A stretch of DNA of 33,193 bases, taken from the NCBI GenBank assembly GCA_947176615.1, contig CAMWRO010000002.1, forward strand, positions 1 through 33,193, given 5' to 3'. The stretch comes from an uncultured Porphyromonadaceae bacterium (GTDB lineage Bacteria; Bacteroidota; Bacteroidia; Bacteroidales; Muribaculaceae). Under the pieces are notes generated by a model. That model did not search any database and had not been told where the DNA came from. It saw only the letters and a list, made by a program, of their open reading frames with translations. Position numbers and translations under genes: made by a program. Of the stretch, positions 1 through 7,957 are shown piece after piece; position 1 is the first letter of the stretch; each line of letters opens with the position of its first letter.

Positions 1-1
1 G

Positions 2-91
2 CTTGAAAAAGCGCAGTCGCTCGGCGTTTCCGTCATCGGCGAGGATGAATTTCTCGCTATGCTTGCCGCAGGGGAGGGTGCCAATGGATAG
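2..91 (+). CDS. ligA: NAD-dependent DNA ligase LigA, C-terminal end (partial)
   Basis: Only the last 29 codons are in the window; the gene begins upstream. The visible residues read LEKAQSLGVSVIGEDEFLAM and end about nine residues later in a TAG at 89-91. This is the closing part of a BRCT domain as found at the C-terminus of bacterial NAD-dependent DNA ligases (pattern KAxxLGVxxIxEDEFLxxL). LigA seals nicks during replication and repair, using NAD as adenylate donor. The stop overlaps the start of the next gene (ATG at 84), which suggests translational coupling. The assignment rests on a short stretch, so another BRCT protein is possible but less likely. Confidence 0.8.
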   Translation, partial: LEKAQSLGVSVIGEDEFLAMLAAGEGANG

Positions 92-506
92 GCGGCGCTT
101 TTTCAAACTATCGGCAATCGCCGCAGCCGTGTCGGCTCTTCCGCGATGGGTCTCGGCGGCAGAAAACCGGAAGTGTTCCGGCAGTGTCACGAATACCTCT
201 CCGGTGACGATACCCCCCTGTCGTGTGACGGTGTTGCGCAAGGAGTGCTACATGGACATCCAGTCGCTATATCTCGACGACCCTGAAGCGGGTGCGTGTG
301 ACTCGATGGAGTGCGGGGCGACATTTTCCAGTAGCGATGGCTCGTGCCCCGAGGGGTTCTGCCCAAAAGCATGGGAAAGCATCCGGGCCACGCTTGCCGA
401 CCCCAAGGCATGCCACGGACGCAACAGTGCCGCCGCAACAGCCATAGCAAGCTGTCCCGACGGCACCCGTCCTGTAATCTTTAAGATAGAAATTCATAAT
501 GCATAA
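84..506 (+). CDS. TIGR04076 family protein with Tat-like signal peptide
   Basis: A 140-residue protein starting at the ATG inside the ligA end (8-nt overlap). A longer upstream reading frame exists but only duplicates the ligA coding region, so this start is preferred. The N-terminus MDRRRFFKLSAIAAAVSAL has a twin-arginine-like RRxFFK motif followed by a hydrophobic stretch and an AxA-like site, so export is expected. The rest matches the small cysteine-containing TIGR04076 family: VTVL near residue 50, a CPEGFCPKAW segment, and a closing CPDGTRPVIFKIE. The family's biochemical role is unknown to me. Typical members are cytosolic and shorter, so the exported form is unusual. The last codons lie in the left arm of an inverted repeat (491-507). 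Confidence 0.72.
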   Translation: MDRRRFFKLSAIAAAVSALPRWVSAAENRKCSGSVTNTSPVTIPPCRVTVLRKECYMDIQSLYLDDPEAGACDSMECGATFSSSDGSCPEGFCPKAWESIRATLADPKACHGRNSAAATAIASCPDGTRPVIFKIEIHNA

Positions 507-549
507 TCAGCAACCATGCGCGGCGCAAGCCAATTATGCATTATGAATT
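491..549. repeat. Perfect 17-bp inverted repeat between convergent genes
   Basis: The arm at 491-507 (AATTCATAATGCATAAT) is repeated in exact reverse complement at 533-549, with a 25-nt loop. It sits between two convergent genes and includes the stop codon of the first. The arms are AT-rich and contain the self-palindrome ATGCAT. It could act as a bidirectional terminator, although no clear U-tract follows, or be a copy of a dispersed intergenic repeat. Confidence 0.75.
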
Positions 550-554
550 AAACT

Positions 555-1376
555 TTACTGTTTCACCGAGCCTCCCGACGAGGTGCTGACGCTGGTGTTT
601 TTAACTTTGAGGCTGCGCTTTTCGATGGTTGCACCCGATGACGCGCTAAACTGTCCATTGGTGGCGTTGCCGGTCAGTTTTATCGATGCACCCGACGATG
701 CACTGGCATTCACGCTTTCGCCCGACAGGTTCTTAACCTCGATGTCGCCTCCCGATGATGCGCTTGCTGCAATTCTCTTGCCGCTGAGCGATCCTATCTC
801 GATGTCACCGCTGCTTGATGCTACGGTGTTCAGTTCAGAGCATGTCATTACTTTTATTTCTATATCGCCGCTTGACGATGCCGACAGGTTGGCATTGGAG
901 GAGTTGACCGTAATAATCTCCACGTCACCGCTGCTTGACGCATCGATGTGGAGTGCCGAGGCCGAGAGGGTGGAGAAGTTCACGTCGCCGCTGCTTGATG
1001 CCGCCACTTTCATTGTGCCGTTGACCTTGTAGTCTCCTATAACGTCGATGTCGGCAGCCGACGAGGCTGAAATGCTCGAAACTACGGGCGCGTTGACAGT
1101 CACCGTGACCCCCTTGAGGTCGAGCCGCTTGGGATGGTTGTCTTTCAGGCGTATGTTCAGTGTCGAGCCGTTTTTCTTGACTTCGACATAGGAAATCACC
1201 TTGTCAGGGCCGCTGACGGTCACTGAGGTGGAGTTGTGGCCCGGGTTATAGGTTACGTCGAGGCCGCATGATGCCGTGATGGCGTTGAGTGACCCGCCGA
1301 AAGTCTCGGTACGGCTTCCGGCTGCCATTACCGCGGGCAGCAACGCGATTGCAAGGGGTAGGATAATCTTTTTCAT
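555..1376 (-). CDS. Head GIN domain-containing (DUF2807) exported protein
   Basis: A 273-residue protein with an N-terminal signal peptide (MKKIILPLAIALLPAVMAAG). The first half contains the GIN-domain pattern: a short strand, a CGLDVTYNPG segment, then VTVSGPDKVISYVEVKKNGSTLNIRL. From about residue 95 to the end it is a chain of short strands of the type SASSSGDIEI, occurring at roughly 20-residue intervals, as expected for the right-handed beta-helix of DUF2807 auto-transporter-adhesin-like proteins. The ligand is unknown. It is probably periplasmic or surface-exposed. It is monocistronic and convergent with the TIGR04076 gene; no convincing promoter was found in 1377-1479. Start at ATG 1376 is supported by the signal peptide. 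Confidence 0.85.
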   Translation of the reverse strand: MKKIILPLAIALLPAVMAAGSRTETFGGSLNAITASCGLDVTYNPGHNSTSVTVSGPDKVISYVEVKKNGSTLNIRLKDNHPKRLDLKGVTVTVNAPVVSSISASSAADIDVIGDYKVNGTMKVAASSSGDVNFSTLSASALHIDASSSGDVEIITVNSSNANLSASSSGDIEIKVMTCSELNTVASSSGDIEIGSLSGKRIAASASSGGDIEVKNLSGESVNASASSGASIKLTGNATNGQFSASSGATIEKRSLKVKNTSVSTSSGGSVKQ

Positions 1377-1452
1377 AAGTGTTTCGGGGTTTATATTTAT
1401 TCTTTAGACGAATAATCCATATGAAAAGTTACATCATTGCGCGGGAAAATGT

Positions 1453-1460
1453 TATCTTTG
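1453..1460 (+). promoter_or_regulatory. Bacteroidetes -7 box for the SLC1-type symporter
   Basis: TATCTTTG matches TAnnTTTG exactly and ends 19 nt before the ATG at 1480, the same distance as at folP. No good TTTG box is seen at the expected 19-21 nt upstream, so the -33 element must be weak. Confidence 0.5.
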
Positions 1461-1479
1461 CGGTTAAATACCATGTTTT

Positions 1480-2649
1480 ATGATTCAAAAACTACGAATA
1501 GGTCTTCTCGGACGGGTTGCTATAGCCATCGCGGCTGGTATCCCTGTCGGCATTGTCGCTCCTCACTGGGTGGCGCAGATATTTGCAACCTTCAACGCCG
1601 TTTTCTCCCAGTTCCTCGGGTTTATGATTCCGATGATTATTGTCGGATTTGTCGCTCCGGCTATTGCCGACATCGGCTCCCGGGCAGGACGACTCCTTGT
1701 GGCAACGGCGTTGCTTGCCTACGGTGCCACATTTCTTGCCGGACTGTTGTCCTACTTCACGGGCACACTGACTTTCCCGTCGCTCATTGGGGGAGAAGAA
1801 GGGGTTAGCCTTGTGGAGAAAGCGGTGTCGGTCGCACCCTTTTTCACCGTCGAGATGCCGCCGCTCATGACGGTAATGACCGCTCTTGTGCTGGCATTCA
1901 TGATGGGGCTCGGCATGGCGTTCTCGGGTGGCACGTCGCTGCGGCGCGGCTTTGACGAGTTTCGCATCATCGTCGGCAAGACTATCGACACGGCAGTTAT
2001 TCCATTGTTGCCTCTCTACATATTCGGTATTTTTCTAATTATGACTGTCGAGGGGCAGGTAGGAGCCATTATCGGATGCTTTGTCAAGATAATAGTGGTT
2101 ATATTTATCCTCCACGTCTTCATTCTCGTGCTGCAATATTGCATCGCGGCATGTTTCTCGCGTCAGAACCCGTTCAGAATGCTGCGCACCATGCTCCCTG
2201 CCTATTTCACAGCCCTCGGCACCCAGTCGTCGGCGGCAACAATTCCCGTCACGCTGCGGCAGGCTATAGCGATGGGCGTCGACAAGGATATTGCCGGATT
2301 TGTCGTGCCTCTATGCGCCACCATCCACATGTCGGGCAGCACTCTGAAAATCGTGGCCTGTGCCCTCGCGCTGATGATTCTGCATGGACATCCCGTAGAA
2401 CTCGGCACCTTCCTGCATTTCATCGCCATGCTCGGCATAACCATCATTGCCGCCCCCGGTATCCCGGGCGGAGCCATCATGGCCTCGCTCGGTCTGCTCG
2501 GGAGTATACTTGGTTTTGATGAGCCGATGCTCGCTCTGATGATTGCGCTTTATATCGCGATGGACAGTTTCGGCACAGCGTGCAACGTTACCGGCGATGG
2601 TGCGCTTGCCGTGATAATCAACCGGTTTTTCGCCCCAAGTCGCGGCTAA
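1480..2649 (+). CDS. Dicarboxylate/amino acid:cation symporter (SLC1/DAACS family)
   Basis: A 389-residue polytopic inner-membrane protein that should couple uptake of a C4-dicarboxylate or acidic/neutral amino acid to Na+ or H+. It carries the family landmarks: a serine-rich hairpin QSSAATIPVTL (about residue 247) equivalent to the SSSATLP loop of glutamate transporters, the unwound helix segment IHMSGSTLKI in the position of NMDGT, and a C-terminal NVTGDGALAVIINR matching the substrate-binding helix. The MSGST variation in the NMDGT position leaves the substrate open. Length is normal for a compact member. It stands alone on + and converges on nadE, with the two stop codons overlapping. Confidence 0.9.
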   Translation: MIQKLRIGLLGRVAIAIAAGIPVGIVAPHWVAQIFATFNAVFSQFLGFMIPMIIVGFVAPAIADIGSRAGRLLVATALLAYGATFLAGLLSYFTGTLTFPSLIGGEEGVSLVEKAVSVAPFFTVEMPPLMTVMTALVLAFMMGLGMAFSGGTSLRRGFDEFRIIVGKTIDTAVIPLLPLYIFGIFLIMTVEGQVGAIIGCFVKIIVVIFILHVFILVLQYCIAACFSRQNPFRMLRTMLPAYFTALGTQSSAATIPVTLRQAIAMGVDKDIAGFVVPLCATIHMSGSTLKIVACALALMILHGHPVELGTFLHFIAMLGITIIAAPGIPGGAIMASLGLLGSILGFDEPMLALMIALYIAMDSFGTACNVTGDGALAVIINRFFAPSRG

Positions 2650-4586
2650 AGGCTGTCGACTTCCTTGAGCCACAGGGCCGAAGATGCATCTGACGGCATG
2701 CGCCAGTCACCTCGCGGCGAGAGGCACACACTTCCCACCTTCGGACCGTCGGGCATACATGACCGCTTGAACTGCTGATTGAAGAAACGGCGGAAGAATG
2801 TGCGCATCCAGTGCTTTATGACATCGTCGGGATACGCCGCGGGGTCAAATGCCTTGCGGGCGAGCATGTAGATGCGCTGTGGCGAGAAACTGTAACGTAG
2901 CGTGTAATAAAGGAAGAAGTCGTGCAGCTCGTAGGGCCCCACAAGGTCTTCAGTCTTCTGCTTGATATTCCCTTCCTCATCGGCGGGGGTCAGTTCCGGA
3001 CTGATGGGGGTGTCGATGATGTCGTTGAGCGCGTCGCGGCCCTTGGGATCGGCTGTGCGCGTCGCAAACCATCTGACGAGGTATTTCACAAGCGTTTTAG
3101 GGATGCCGGCGTTGATGCCGTACATCGACATCTGGTCGCCATTATATGTCGCCCATCCAAGAGCGAGTTCCGACAGGTCGCCTGTGCCGAGGACTATTCC
3201 CCCGGCTTGGTTGGCGATGTCCATCAGCAACTGAGTGCGTTCACGAGCCTGTGAGTTCTCATAGGTCACGTCATGCACTGCGGGGTTATGGCCTATGTCC
3301 TCGAAGTGCTGGTTGACAGCCTTTACAATCGAAATCTCGCGCATCGTAATTCCGAGCGATTCCATCAGCGCGACAGCGTTGCCGTGGGTGCGTCCCGTGG
3401 TGCCGAAACCGGGCATTGTCACGCCTATTATGCCTTTACGGTCAAGGCGCAGTCTGTCAAAAGTCTTTGCGGCCACGAGCAGCGCGAGGGTTGAGTCAAG
3501 TCCGCCAGAGATACCGACAACGAGGGTCTTGCACCGTATCGCATCGAGGCGGCGTGCAAGGGCTGCCACCTGTATGTTGATAATTTCGTCACAGCGGTCG
3601 TCGATGGCCTCGTCGCCGGCGGGGACAAAGGGGCGTGGGTCGACAGTGCGGTAGGAGAGGGGGCGTGTGGCGACAGGGTTGGTCTCGGAGCGAGGTTTCT
3701 CTACAGTGATACGGCTATTCTCAATTTCGGCACAGTCGGCAAAGGTCGTCGTGTGCAATCGGTCGTGTCGCAGCATCTCAATGTCGATGTCGGCGATTGA
3801 TATATTGTCGTCGGGGTTCCACCGTCGGTTGGCAGCAAGGATAGAGCCGTTTTCGGCAATGATGGCTTTGCCGTCAAATGTCAGGTCGGTCGATGATTCT
3901 CCCCATCCCGCACCTGCGTAGACATAGGCGCAGAGGCACCGGGCCGACTGTTGCTTGATGAGCGATATCAGATAACGGTATTTGCCGATGAGGTCATCCG
4001 AAGCACTGAGGTTGAACACAACCTCGGCGCCACCCATTGCGAGATGGCACGATGGGGGCACCGGCACCCATAAATCCTCGCAGATTTCGATGGCGATGTT
4101 GACTCCGTGGCTGCTGAACACACGGTTGCTGTGGACTGTCGCCGTGTCGCCCGAAGGGAGCGTGACGGCAAAATCGCCGGTGAGTACAGCTCCGGTTCGC
4201 CACCACCGGCGCTCGTAAAATTCATTATAGTTTGGAATATAGGATTTTGCAACCAGCTCCACCTCTCCGTCGCGCAACAAGGCGGCGCAGTTGTACATCG
4301 TGCAGCCGTCAGCTACGGGTAGTCCCACGATGAAGTGCATGTGTTTCCCTTTCGAGAGCTTGCGCAGCTTCTCCAGTCCCGCAAGGGCGGCGCTGATAAG
4401 GGTGGCGCTGTGGAAAAGGTCGCCACAGGTATATCCTGTAATACACATCTCGGGGAACACGGCCACATCCACTTGCTCTTTTTCAAGTCTGTCGACCAAG
4501 AGAGATATCTGTTCTATATTGTGGTCCACGTCGGCCACATTGATATGGGGCACTGCCGCCGCCACGCGCAAAAATCCGTTTACCAT
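2646..4586 (-). CDS. nadE: Glutamine-dependent NAD+ synthase
   Basis: A 646-residue two-domain enzyme that converts deamido-NAD+ to NAD+ using ATP and glutamine, the last step of NAD biosynthesis. Residues 1 to about 290 form the nitrilase-like glutaminase with its triad visible: Glu46 in VFPEMCITGY, Lys114 in AKSYIPNY, Cys169 in AIEICEDLW. The synthetase part has the ATP pyrophosphatase loop SGGLDST at 360-366, and later GTGDLSELALGW. Length and architecture match the family. The start MVNGFLRVAAAVP is the normal N-terminus. Its promoter lies within the end of the upstream MATE gene, so it has its own transcription start. It ends in a convergent stop overlap with the symporter. Confidence 0.95.
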   Translation of the reverse strand: MVNGFLRVAAAVPHINVADVDHNIEQISLLVDRLEKEQVDVAVFPEMCITGYTCGDLFHSATLISAALAGLEKLRKLSKGKHMHFIVGLPVADGCTMYNCAALLRDGEVELVAKSYIPNYNEFYERRWWRTGAVLTGDFAVTLPSGDTATVHSNRVFSSHGVNIAIEICEDLWVPVPPSCHLAMGGAEVVFNLSASDDLIGKYRYLISLIKQQSARCLCAYVYAGAGWGESSTDLTFDGKAIIAENGSILAANRRWNPDDNISIADIDIEMLRHDRLHTTTFADCAEIENSRITVEKPRSETNPVATRPLSYRTVDPRPFVPAGDEAIDDRCDEIINIQVAALARRLDAIRCKTLVVGISGGLDSTLALLVAAKTFDRLRLDRKGIIGVTMPGFGTTGRTHGNAVALMESLGITMREISIVKAVNQHFEDIGHNPAVHDVTYENSQARERTQLLMDIANQAGGIVLGTGDLSELALGWATYNGDQMSMYGINAGIPKTLVKYLVRWFATRTADPKGRDALNDIIDTPISPELTPADEEGNIKQKTEDLVGPYELHDFFLYYTLRYSFSPQRIYMLARKAFDPAAYPDDVIKHWMRTFFRRFFNQQFKRSCMPDGPKVGSVCLSPRGDWRMPSDASSALWLKEVDSL

Positions 4587-4619
4587 ACTATAATATTATA
4601 TATGTATATAAGTAAGGGG

Positions 4620-4650
4620 CAAATTTAGCGAATTTTTATCGGGCGACAAA
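4620..4650 (-). promoter_or_regulatory. nadE promoter (TTTG-19-TAAATTTG)
   Basis: On the minus strand TTTG (4650-4647), a 19-nt spacer and TAAATTTG (4627-4620) give a full match to the Bacteroidetes housekeeping promoter. The -33 box and part of the spacer lie inside the last codons of the MATE gene ending at 4636. The -7 box ends 33 nt before the nadE ATG. Confidence 0.7.
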
Positions 4651-5997
4651 ACTTTTCCCGGCCCACTTGAAACTGCGCCATCGCCGGGCAAAGATAAAAC
4701 CGCGTATATTCTCGTCGAGAGTGAACATCGCCCACATCCCATATATCCCGAGTCCAGCGACAATACCGAGCATGTAGCCTGCCGCGACCGCGACACTCCA
4801 CTGAACGACCAATCCGATATAGAACGGGAAATTGACATCTCCCGTAGCTCTGAGCGCGTTGGTGGCGAAGATGTTGATTGCGCGGCCCAGTTCAAGCACG
4901 ATGTCGATTACCAGTATTGTGGTTCCCATCTTTATTATTGCGGCATTGGTTGTCAGTGTATGGAACATCAAGTTGCCAAATGCCGCAATCAGTATCGCGA
5001 GCGACACTGACACAATTACCGATATACGCATCACGAAACGGCCAAGCAGGTATGTCCCCATCACTTTGCCCCGCCCGATAAGATGTCCGATGCAGATTGC
5101 TCCGCCCTGTGACACAGCTATGCAAAAGAGGTAGCCGAACATGACGATGTTGACCGTATAGGTGCGGGTGGCAAGCGCCTCTACCCCGAGCATGTTGATG
5201 AAGTAGGTGATGACGACCTGTGATGAGCTGTAGGAAAGCTGTTCTCCTGCCGACGGGATACCTATCTTCAACAGATTTTTTACCTCCTTGAATGGGAATG
5301 GCTTGAAAAGCGACGGCTTGATGGCGGGAATGGTTGTGCGGAACATGATGACAAAAAGCATTATCATGGCCAGAGTGCGTCCCGCAGCGGTAGAGATTGC
5401 CGCGCCTTCGACTCCGAGAGCGGGTAGTCCGAACTTGCCGAAAATCAGCGCATAGTTGCCAAAGATGTTAAGCACGTTTACAATAGCCACGACCGCCATC
5501 GGGTAGACCGCCTTGTTACAGGCCCTCAGTGTGGCCGATACCGTCATTGCCAAGGCTTGTACAAATGCCAGACCGCCCACGATGCGCATGTAGGCCAGTC
5601 CTTCGGGCATCATTTCCGCGCTCAGACCCATCGCTGTCAGAATGTCTCCGGCACCGAAAAAGAGTGTCGCGCTTATGATGCAGCCGGTCAGCAGATTTAT
5701 GGCGAGAGCCACTCCTACGACGGTTACAAGCCTGTCTTTTAGTCCGGCTCCGAGATACTGGCTGCATAGAACCGACGTGCCGAGGTTTATGACCTCGAAA
5801 ACGAGGAAACACAGCATCACAATCTGATTGACAACCCCGACGGCGGCTACACTCACGTCGCTGTGGCGTGATAGCATGATAGTGTCGACTGCCCCGAGCA
5901 TCATGATGAGGAATGTCTCAATGAAGATGGGGACAGCGAGAGATGCAAGCTGCCGCTTGATACCATGCGGCATTGATTTTCCATGTGATAATGACAT
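4636..5997 (-). CDS. MATE family multidrug/metabolite efflux transporter
   Basis: A 453-residue membrane protein with about twelve hydrophobic segments in two similar halves, as in MATE antiporters that export cationic drugs or metabolites using Na+ or H+. The N-terminus (LASLAVPIFIETFLIMMLGAVDTIMLSR) and the SAGEQLSYSS segment opening the second half are typical. An in-frame ATG at 6057 would add 20 residues, but the predicted -7 box at 6033-6026 lies downstream of it, so the ATG at 5997 is preferred. It is upstream of nadE on the same strand with no functional link evident. Substrate cannot be read from sequence. A second, separate MATE gene lies at 12001. Confidence 0.88.
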   Translation of the reverse strand: MSLSHGKSMPHGIKRQLASLAVPIFIETFLIMMLGAVDTIMLSRHSDVSVAAVGVVNQIVMLCFLVFEVINLGTSVLCSQYLGAGLKDRLVTVVGVALAINLLTGCIISATLFFGAGDILTAMGLSAEMMPEGLAYMRIVGGLAFVQALAMTVSATLRACNKAVYPMAVVAIVNVLNIFGNYALIFGKFGLPALGVEGAAISTAAGRTLAMIMLFVIMFRTTIPAIKPSLFKPFPFKEVKNLLKIGIPSAGEQLSYSSSQVVITYFINMLGVEALATRTYTVNIVMFGYLFCIAVSQGGAICIGHLIGRGKVMGTYLLGRFVMRISVIVSVSLAILIAAFGNLMFHTLTTNAAIIKMGTTILVIDIVLELGRAINIFATNALRATGDVNFPFYIGLVVQWSVAVAAGYMLGIVAGLGIYGMWAMFTLDENIRGFIFARRWRSFKWAGKSFVAR

Positions 5998-6025
5998 GTA
6001 TACGCTATATTGAATTTTCGGGGTG

Positions 6026-6060
6026 CAAAGATAATGATAACCGTCGTTAAGTGGCACAAA
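6026..6060 (-). promoter_or_regulatory. Putative MATE promoter
   Basis: TATCTTTG at 6033-6026 on the minus strand is an exact -7 match. The nearest TTTG (6060-6057) is 23 nt upstream, longer than the usual 19-21. It is divergent from the promoter of the DUF6377 gene. Confidence 0.5.
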
Positions 6061-6093
6061 GCAACCGCGTTAAATTTAGTTAACATACAAGCC

Positions 6094-6124
6094 TCTGCAA
6101 TGTGGGGAATATTCGCTATCTTTG
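6094..6124 (+). promoter_or_regulatory. Promoter of the DUF6377 gene (TCTG-19-TATCTTTG)
   Basis: TATCTTTG at 6117-6124 is an exact -7 box and TCTG at 6094-6097 is a 3-of-4 -33 box with a 19-nt spacer. It decides the gene start: an ATG at 6102 lies inside the promoter, and one at 6129 would be about at the transcription start. Confidence 0.6.
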
Positions 6125-6146
6125 CATAATGAAGACTTTTTCCATA

Positions 6147-7745
6147 ATGCTGCACAGTAGAATATATCATAGGTTGTTGCTCTTGTTCCTGTTGTCACTG
6201 ACTTTCTGTGGCAGTGCGATGGCTGCGTCTGTGACGAGCGAGGATGTGTCTGCCATTTTGAAACGTCTTGACCATGAATTGTCCCACCGAGATAATTATG
6301 TTGCCAAGCGCCAGCGGATTATTGACTCCCTGCGCAACCGGGTGGAGAGACTGCCTATCTCGGTGCATGAACGGCTTGAATCAGAATTGCTTCTTGGAGA
6401 AAATTACAGCGGATTCAATGCCGACTCGGCCATTTACCATTATTCACACGGTCTTGACGTCGCGCAGGAGATTCAGGCCGACACAATGGTTGCTCTTTTC
6501 CAAATGCGCCGTGCGACATTGCTCCCTCTTGCCGGTTTTATTCAAGAAGCGCTTTCGAGCTATCAGGCAATTGATACAGTCGGGATGCCTGTAGACCTCC
6601 GATGTGTGTACCATGACGCGGGGAGGCAGATGTATAGCTATATGGCCTCGTTTTGCGTCAGTCACCCGACAGAGTATGAGCGTTTTACATATCTTGCACT
6701 TGAATCTCAGGCCAAGCTTATCCCGCTTCTCGGAGACAATACTTTGCGATACAAGCTCAACCAAGGGGAATATTACTTCCTCAGAGGAGAATATTCCCGG
6801 GCCAAGGCCATACTTACCGACTTGCTTGACAATCTTGACGAAGATGACAATATGTTTGCCCGCGCAAGCCACTTTTTGTCAGGAATCGCCCTTGCCCGTA
6901 ACGAGCGTAATGAACATATCTATTATCTTGCCCTTTCGGCCATCTCTGACATCAAGTCGGCCACGCTTGAGGTGTCATCATTGCAGGAACTCGGACAGAT
7001 ATTGTTCAGCCTCAAAGATGTCTCGCGCTCCCACCGTTATCTATCGGTTGCCCTTCGCAACGCTGTCGAGTGTCGTGCGCCATTGCGCATCCTCCAGTCG
7101 GCCGAGTCGCTGCCTATTATCGAGAGTGCTCATGCCGTAGAGCTTGAGGGATCACGTCGCCGCATATATGTCATCATGGCTCTCATGGGACTTTTGCTTG
7201 TGGGGCTTGCCGCCACTCTGACTCTTTTGCGTCGAAAGATGATTTCAATGAACATGCTTTCCGACCGTCTTGAAGAAGCCAACCGTGTCAAGGATATATA
7301 CATAAACCAGTTCCTCAACCTGTGTTCCATATATATGGACAGGCTCAACCAGTTCAGCAAGACTGTAAACCGCAAGATTTCGGCCGGAAAGGTCGATGAC
7401 CTGTACAATATAACAAAATCAGGAAAGTTTATCGAGGAACAGTCCAAGGAGTTCTATAAGGTTTTTGATGATGCTTTCCTGCATATTTATCCTAACTTTG
7501 TGGAAGATGTCAACGCCCTTCTCCGTCCCGAGGAACGGATTGAACTGCACGATGGGGAGAAACTTAACACAGACCTTCGCATCCTCGCGTTTATGCGTCT
7601 CGGCATTGAGGAAAGTTCGCGGATTGCCCAGTTGTTGAACTATTCGGTCTACACAATTTACACTTATCGCAACCGTCTTAAAAACCGCGCGATAGTCCGT
7701 GATACGTTTGAGGCCGACATGATGCAGATTAAGTCGATTTCGTGA
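6147..7745 (+). CDS. DUF6377 domain-containing transmembrane regulator
   Basis: A protein of about 532 residues typical of Bacteroidales DUF6377 regulators. A signal sequence (RLLLLFLLSLTFCGSAMA) is followed by the family N-terminal pattern LDHELSHRDNYVAKRQRIIDSL. A helical, TPR-like periplasmic region comes next, then one membrane helix (YVIMALMGLLLVGLAATLTLL). The cytoplasmic part has a coiled stretch (SDRLEEANRVKDIYINQFLNL) and ends in LNTDLRILAFMRLGIEESS...YSVYTIYTYRNRLKNR, resembling a DNA-binding helix-turn-helix. It is probably a one-component membrane-anchored transcription regulator; its signal and targets are unknown. I place the start at 6147 because it leaves a leader of about 20 nt after the -7 box, as at folP and the symporter. 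ATG 6129 (six residues more) and 6102 are alternatives. Confidence 0.82.
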   Translation: MLHSRIYHRLLLLFLLSLTFCGSAMAASVTSEDVSAILKRLDHELSHRDNYVAKRQRIIDSLRNRVERLPISVHERLESELLLGENYSGFNADSAIYHYSHGLDVAQEIQADTMVALFQMRRATLLPLAGFIQEALSSYQAIDTVGMPVDLRCVYHDAGRQMYSYMASFCVSHPTEYERFTYLALESQAKLIPLLGDNTLRYKLNQGEYYFLRGEYSRAKAILTDLLDNLDEDDNMFARASHFLSGIALARNERNEHIYYLALSAISDIKSATLEVSSLQELGQILFSLKDVSRSHRYLSVALRNAVECRAPLRILQSAESLPIIESAHAVELEGSRRRIYVIMALMGLLLVGLAATLTLLRRKMISMNMLSDRLEEANRVKDIYINQFLNLCSIYMDRLNQFSKTVNRKISAGKVDDLYNITKSGKFIEEQSKEFYKVFDDAFLHIYPNFVEDVNALLRPEERIELHDGEKLNTDLRILAFMRLGIEESSRIAQLLNYSVYTIYTYRNRLKNRAIVRDTFEADMMQIKSIS

Positions 7746-7761
7746 CAGTTGCTTTTTCGTC

Positions 7762-7798
7762 ATAAAATGTTCAAAAATCGAATCAGTTAACATTTTAT
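7762..7798 (+). terminator. Possible terminator after the DUF6377 gene
   Basis: ATAAAATGTT at 7762-7771 pairs exactly with AACATTTTAT at 7789-7798, with a 17-nt loop, starting 17 nt after the stop codon. The stem is AT-rich and lacks a separate U-tract, so strength is doubtful. Confidence 0.45.
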
Positions 7799-7920
7799 AC
7801 CCCTTACTCGGCCTATGCTCGGCTTAGATGCGAAATGTTGCATTGTCTGCGTATGTGATTGAATGTCAAGTTTGTGTATGTGCTAAATGGTCATGCAATT
7901 CTATATTTTGTCTATTTCTG

Positions 7921-7952
7921 CTTGCCGAGGATTGAAATGATTGCTAATTTTG
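7921..7952 (+). promoter_or_regulatory. Orphan promoter-like pair (CTTG-20-TAATTTTG)
   Basis: TAATTTTG at 7945-7952 is an exact TAnnTTTG match, and CTTG at 7921-7924 a 3-of-4 -33 box with a 20-nt spacer. No coding sequence follows; a terminator follows about 190 nt downstream. Confidence 0.4.
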
Positions 7953-7957
7953 CATCA

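Noticed and set aside
700..1000. Regularly spaced similar DNA segments that might suggest a CRISPR array
   Set aside because: The units are in frame, vary at third positions and encode SASSSGDIEI strands; there are no unique spacers or cas genes.
583..1032. 149-codon plus-strand frame with SPLLDA repeats
   Set aside because: It is the exact antisense of the repeat-rich head-GIN gene; the repeats mirror SASSSGD and there is no promoter or family match.
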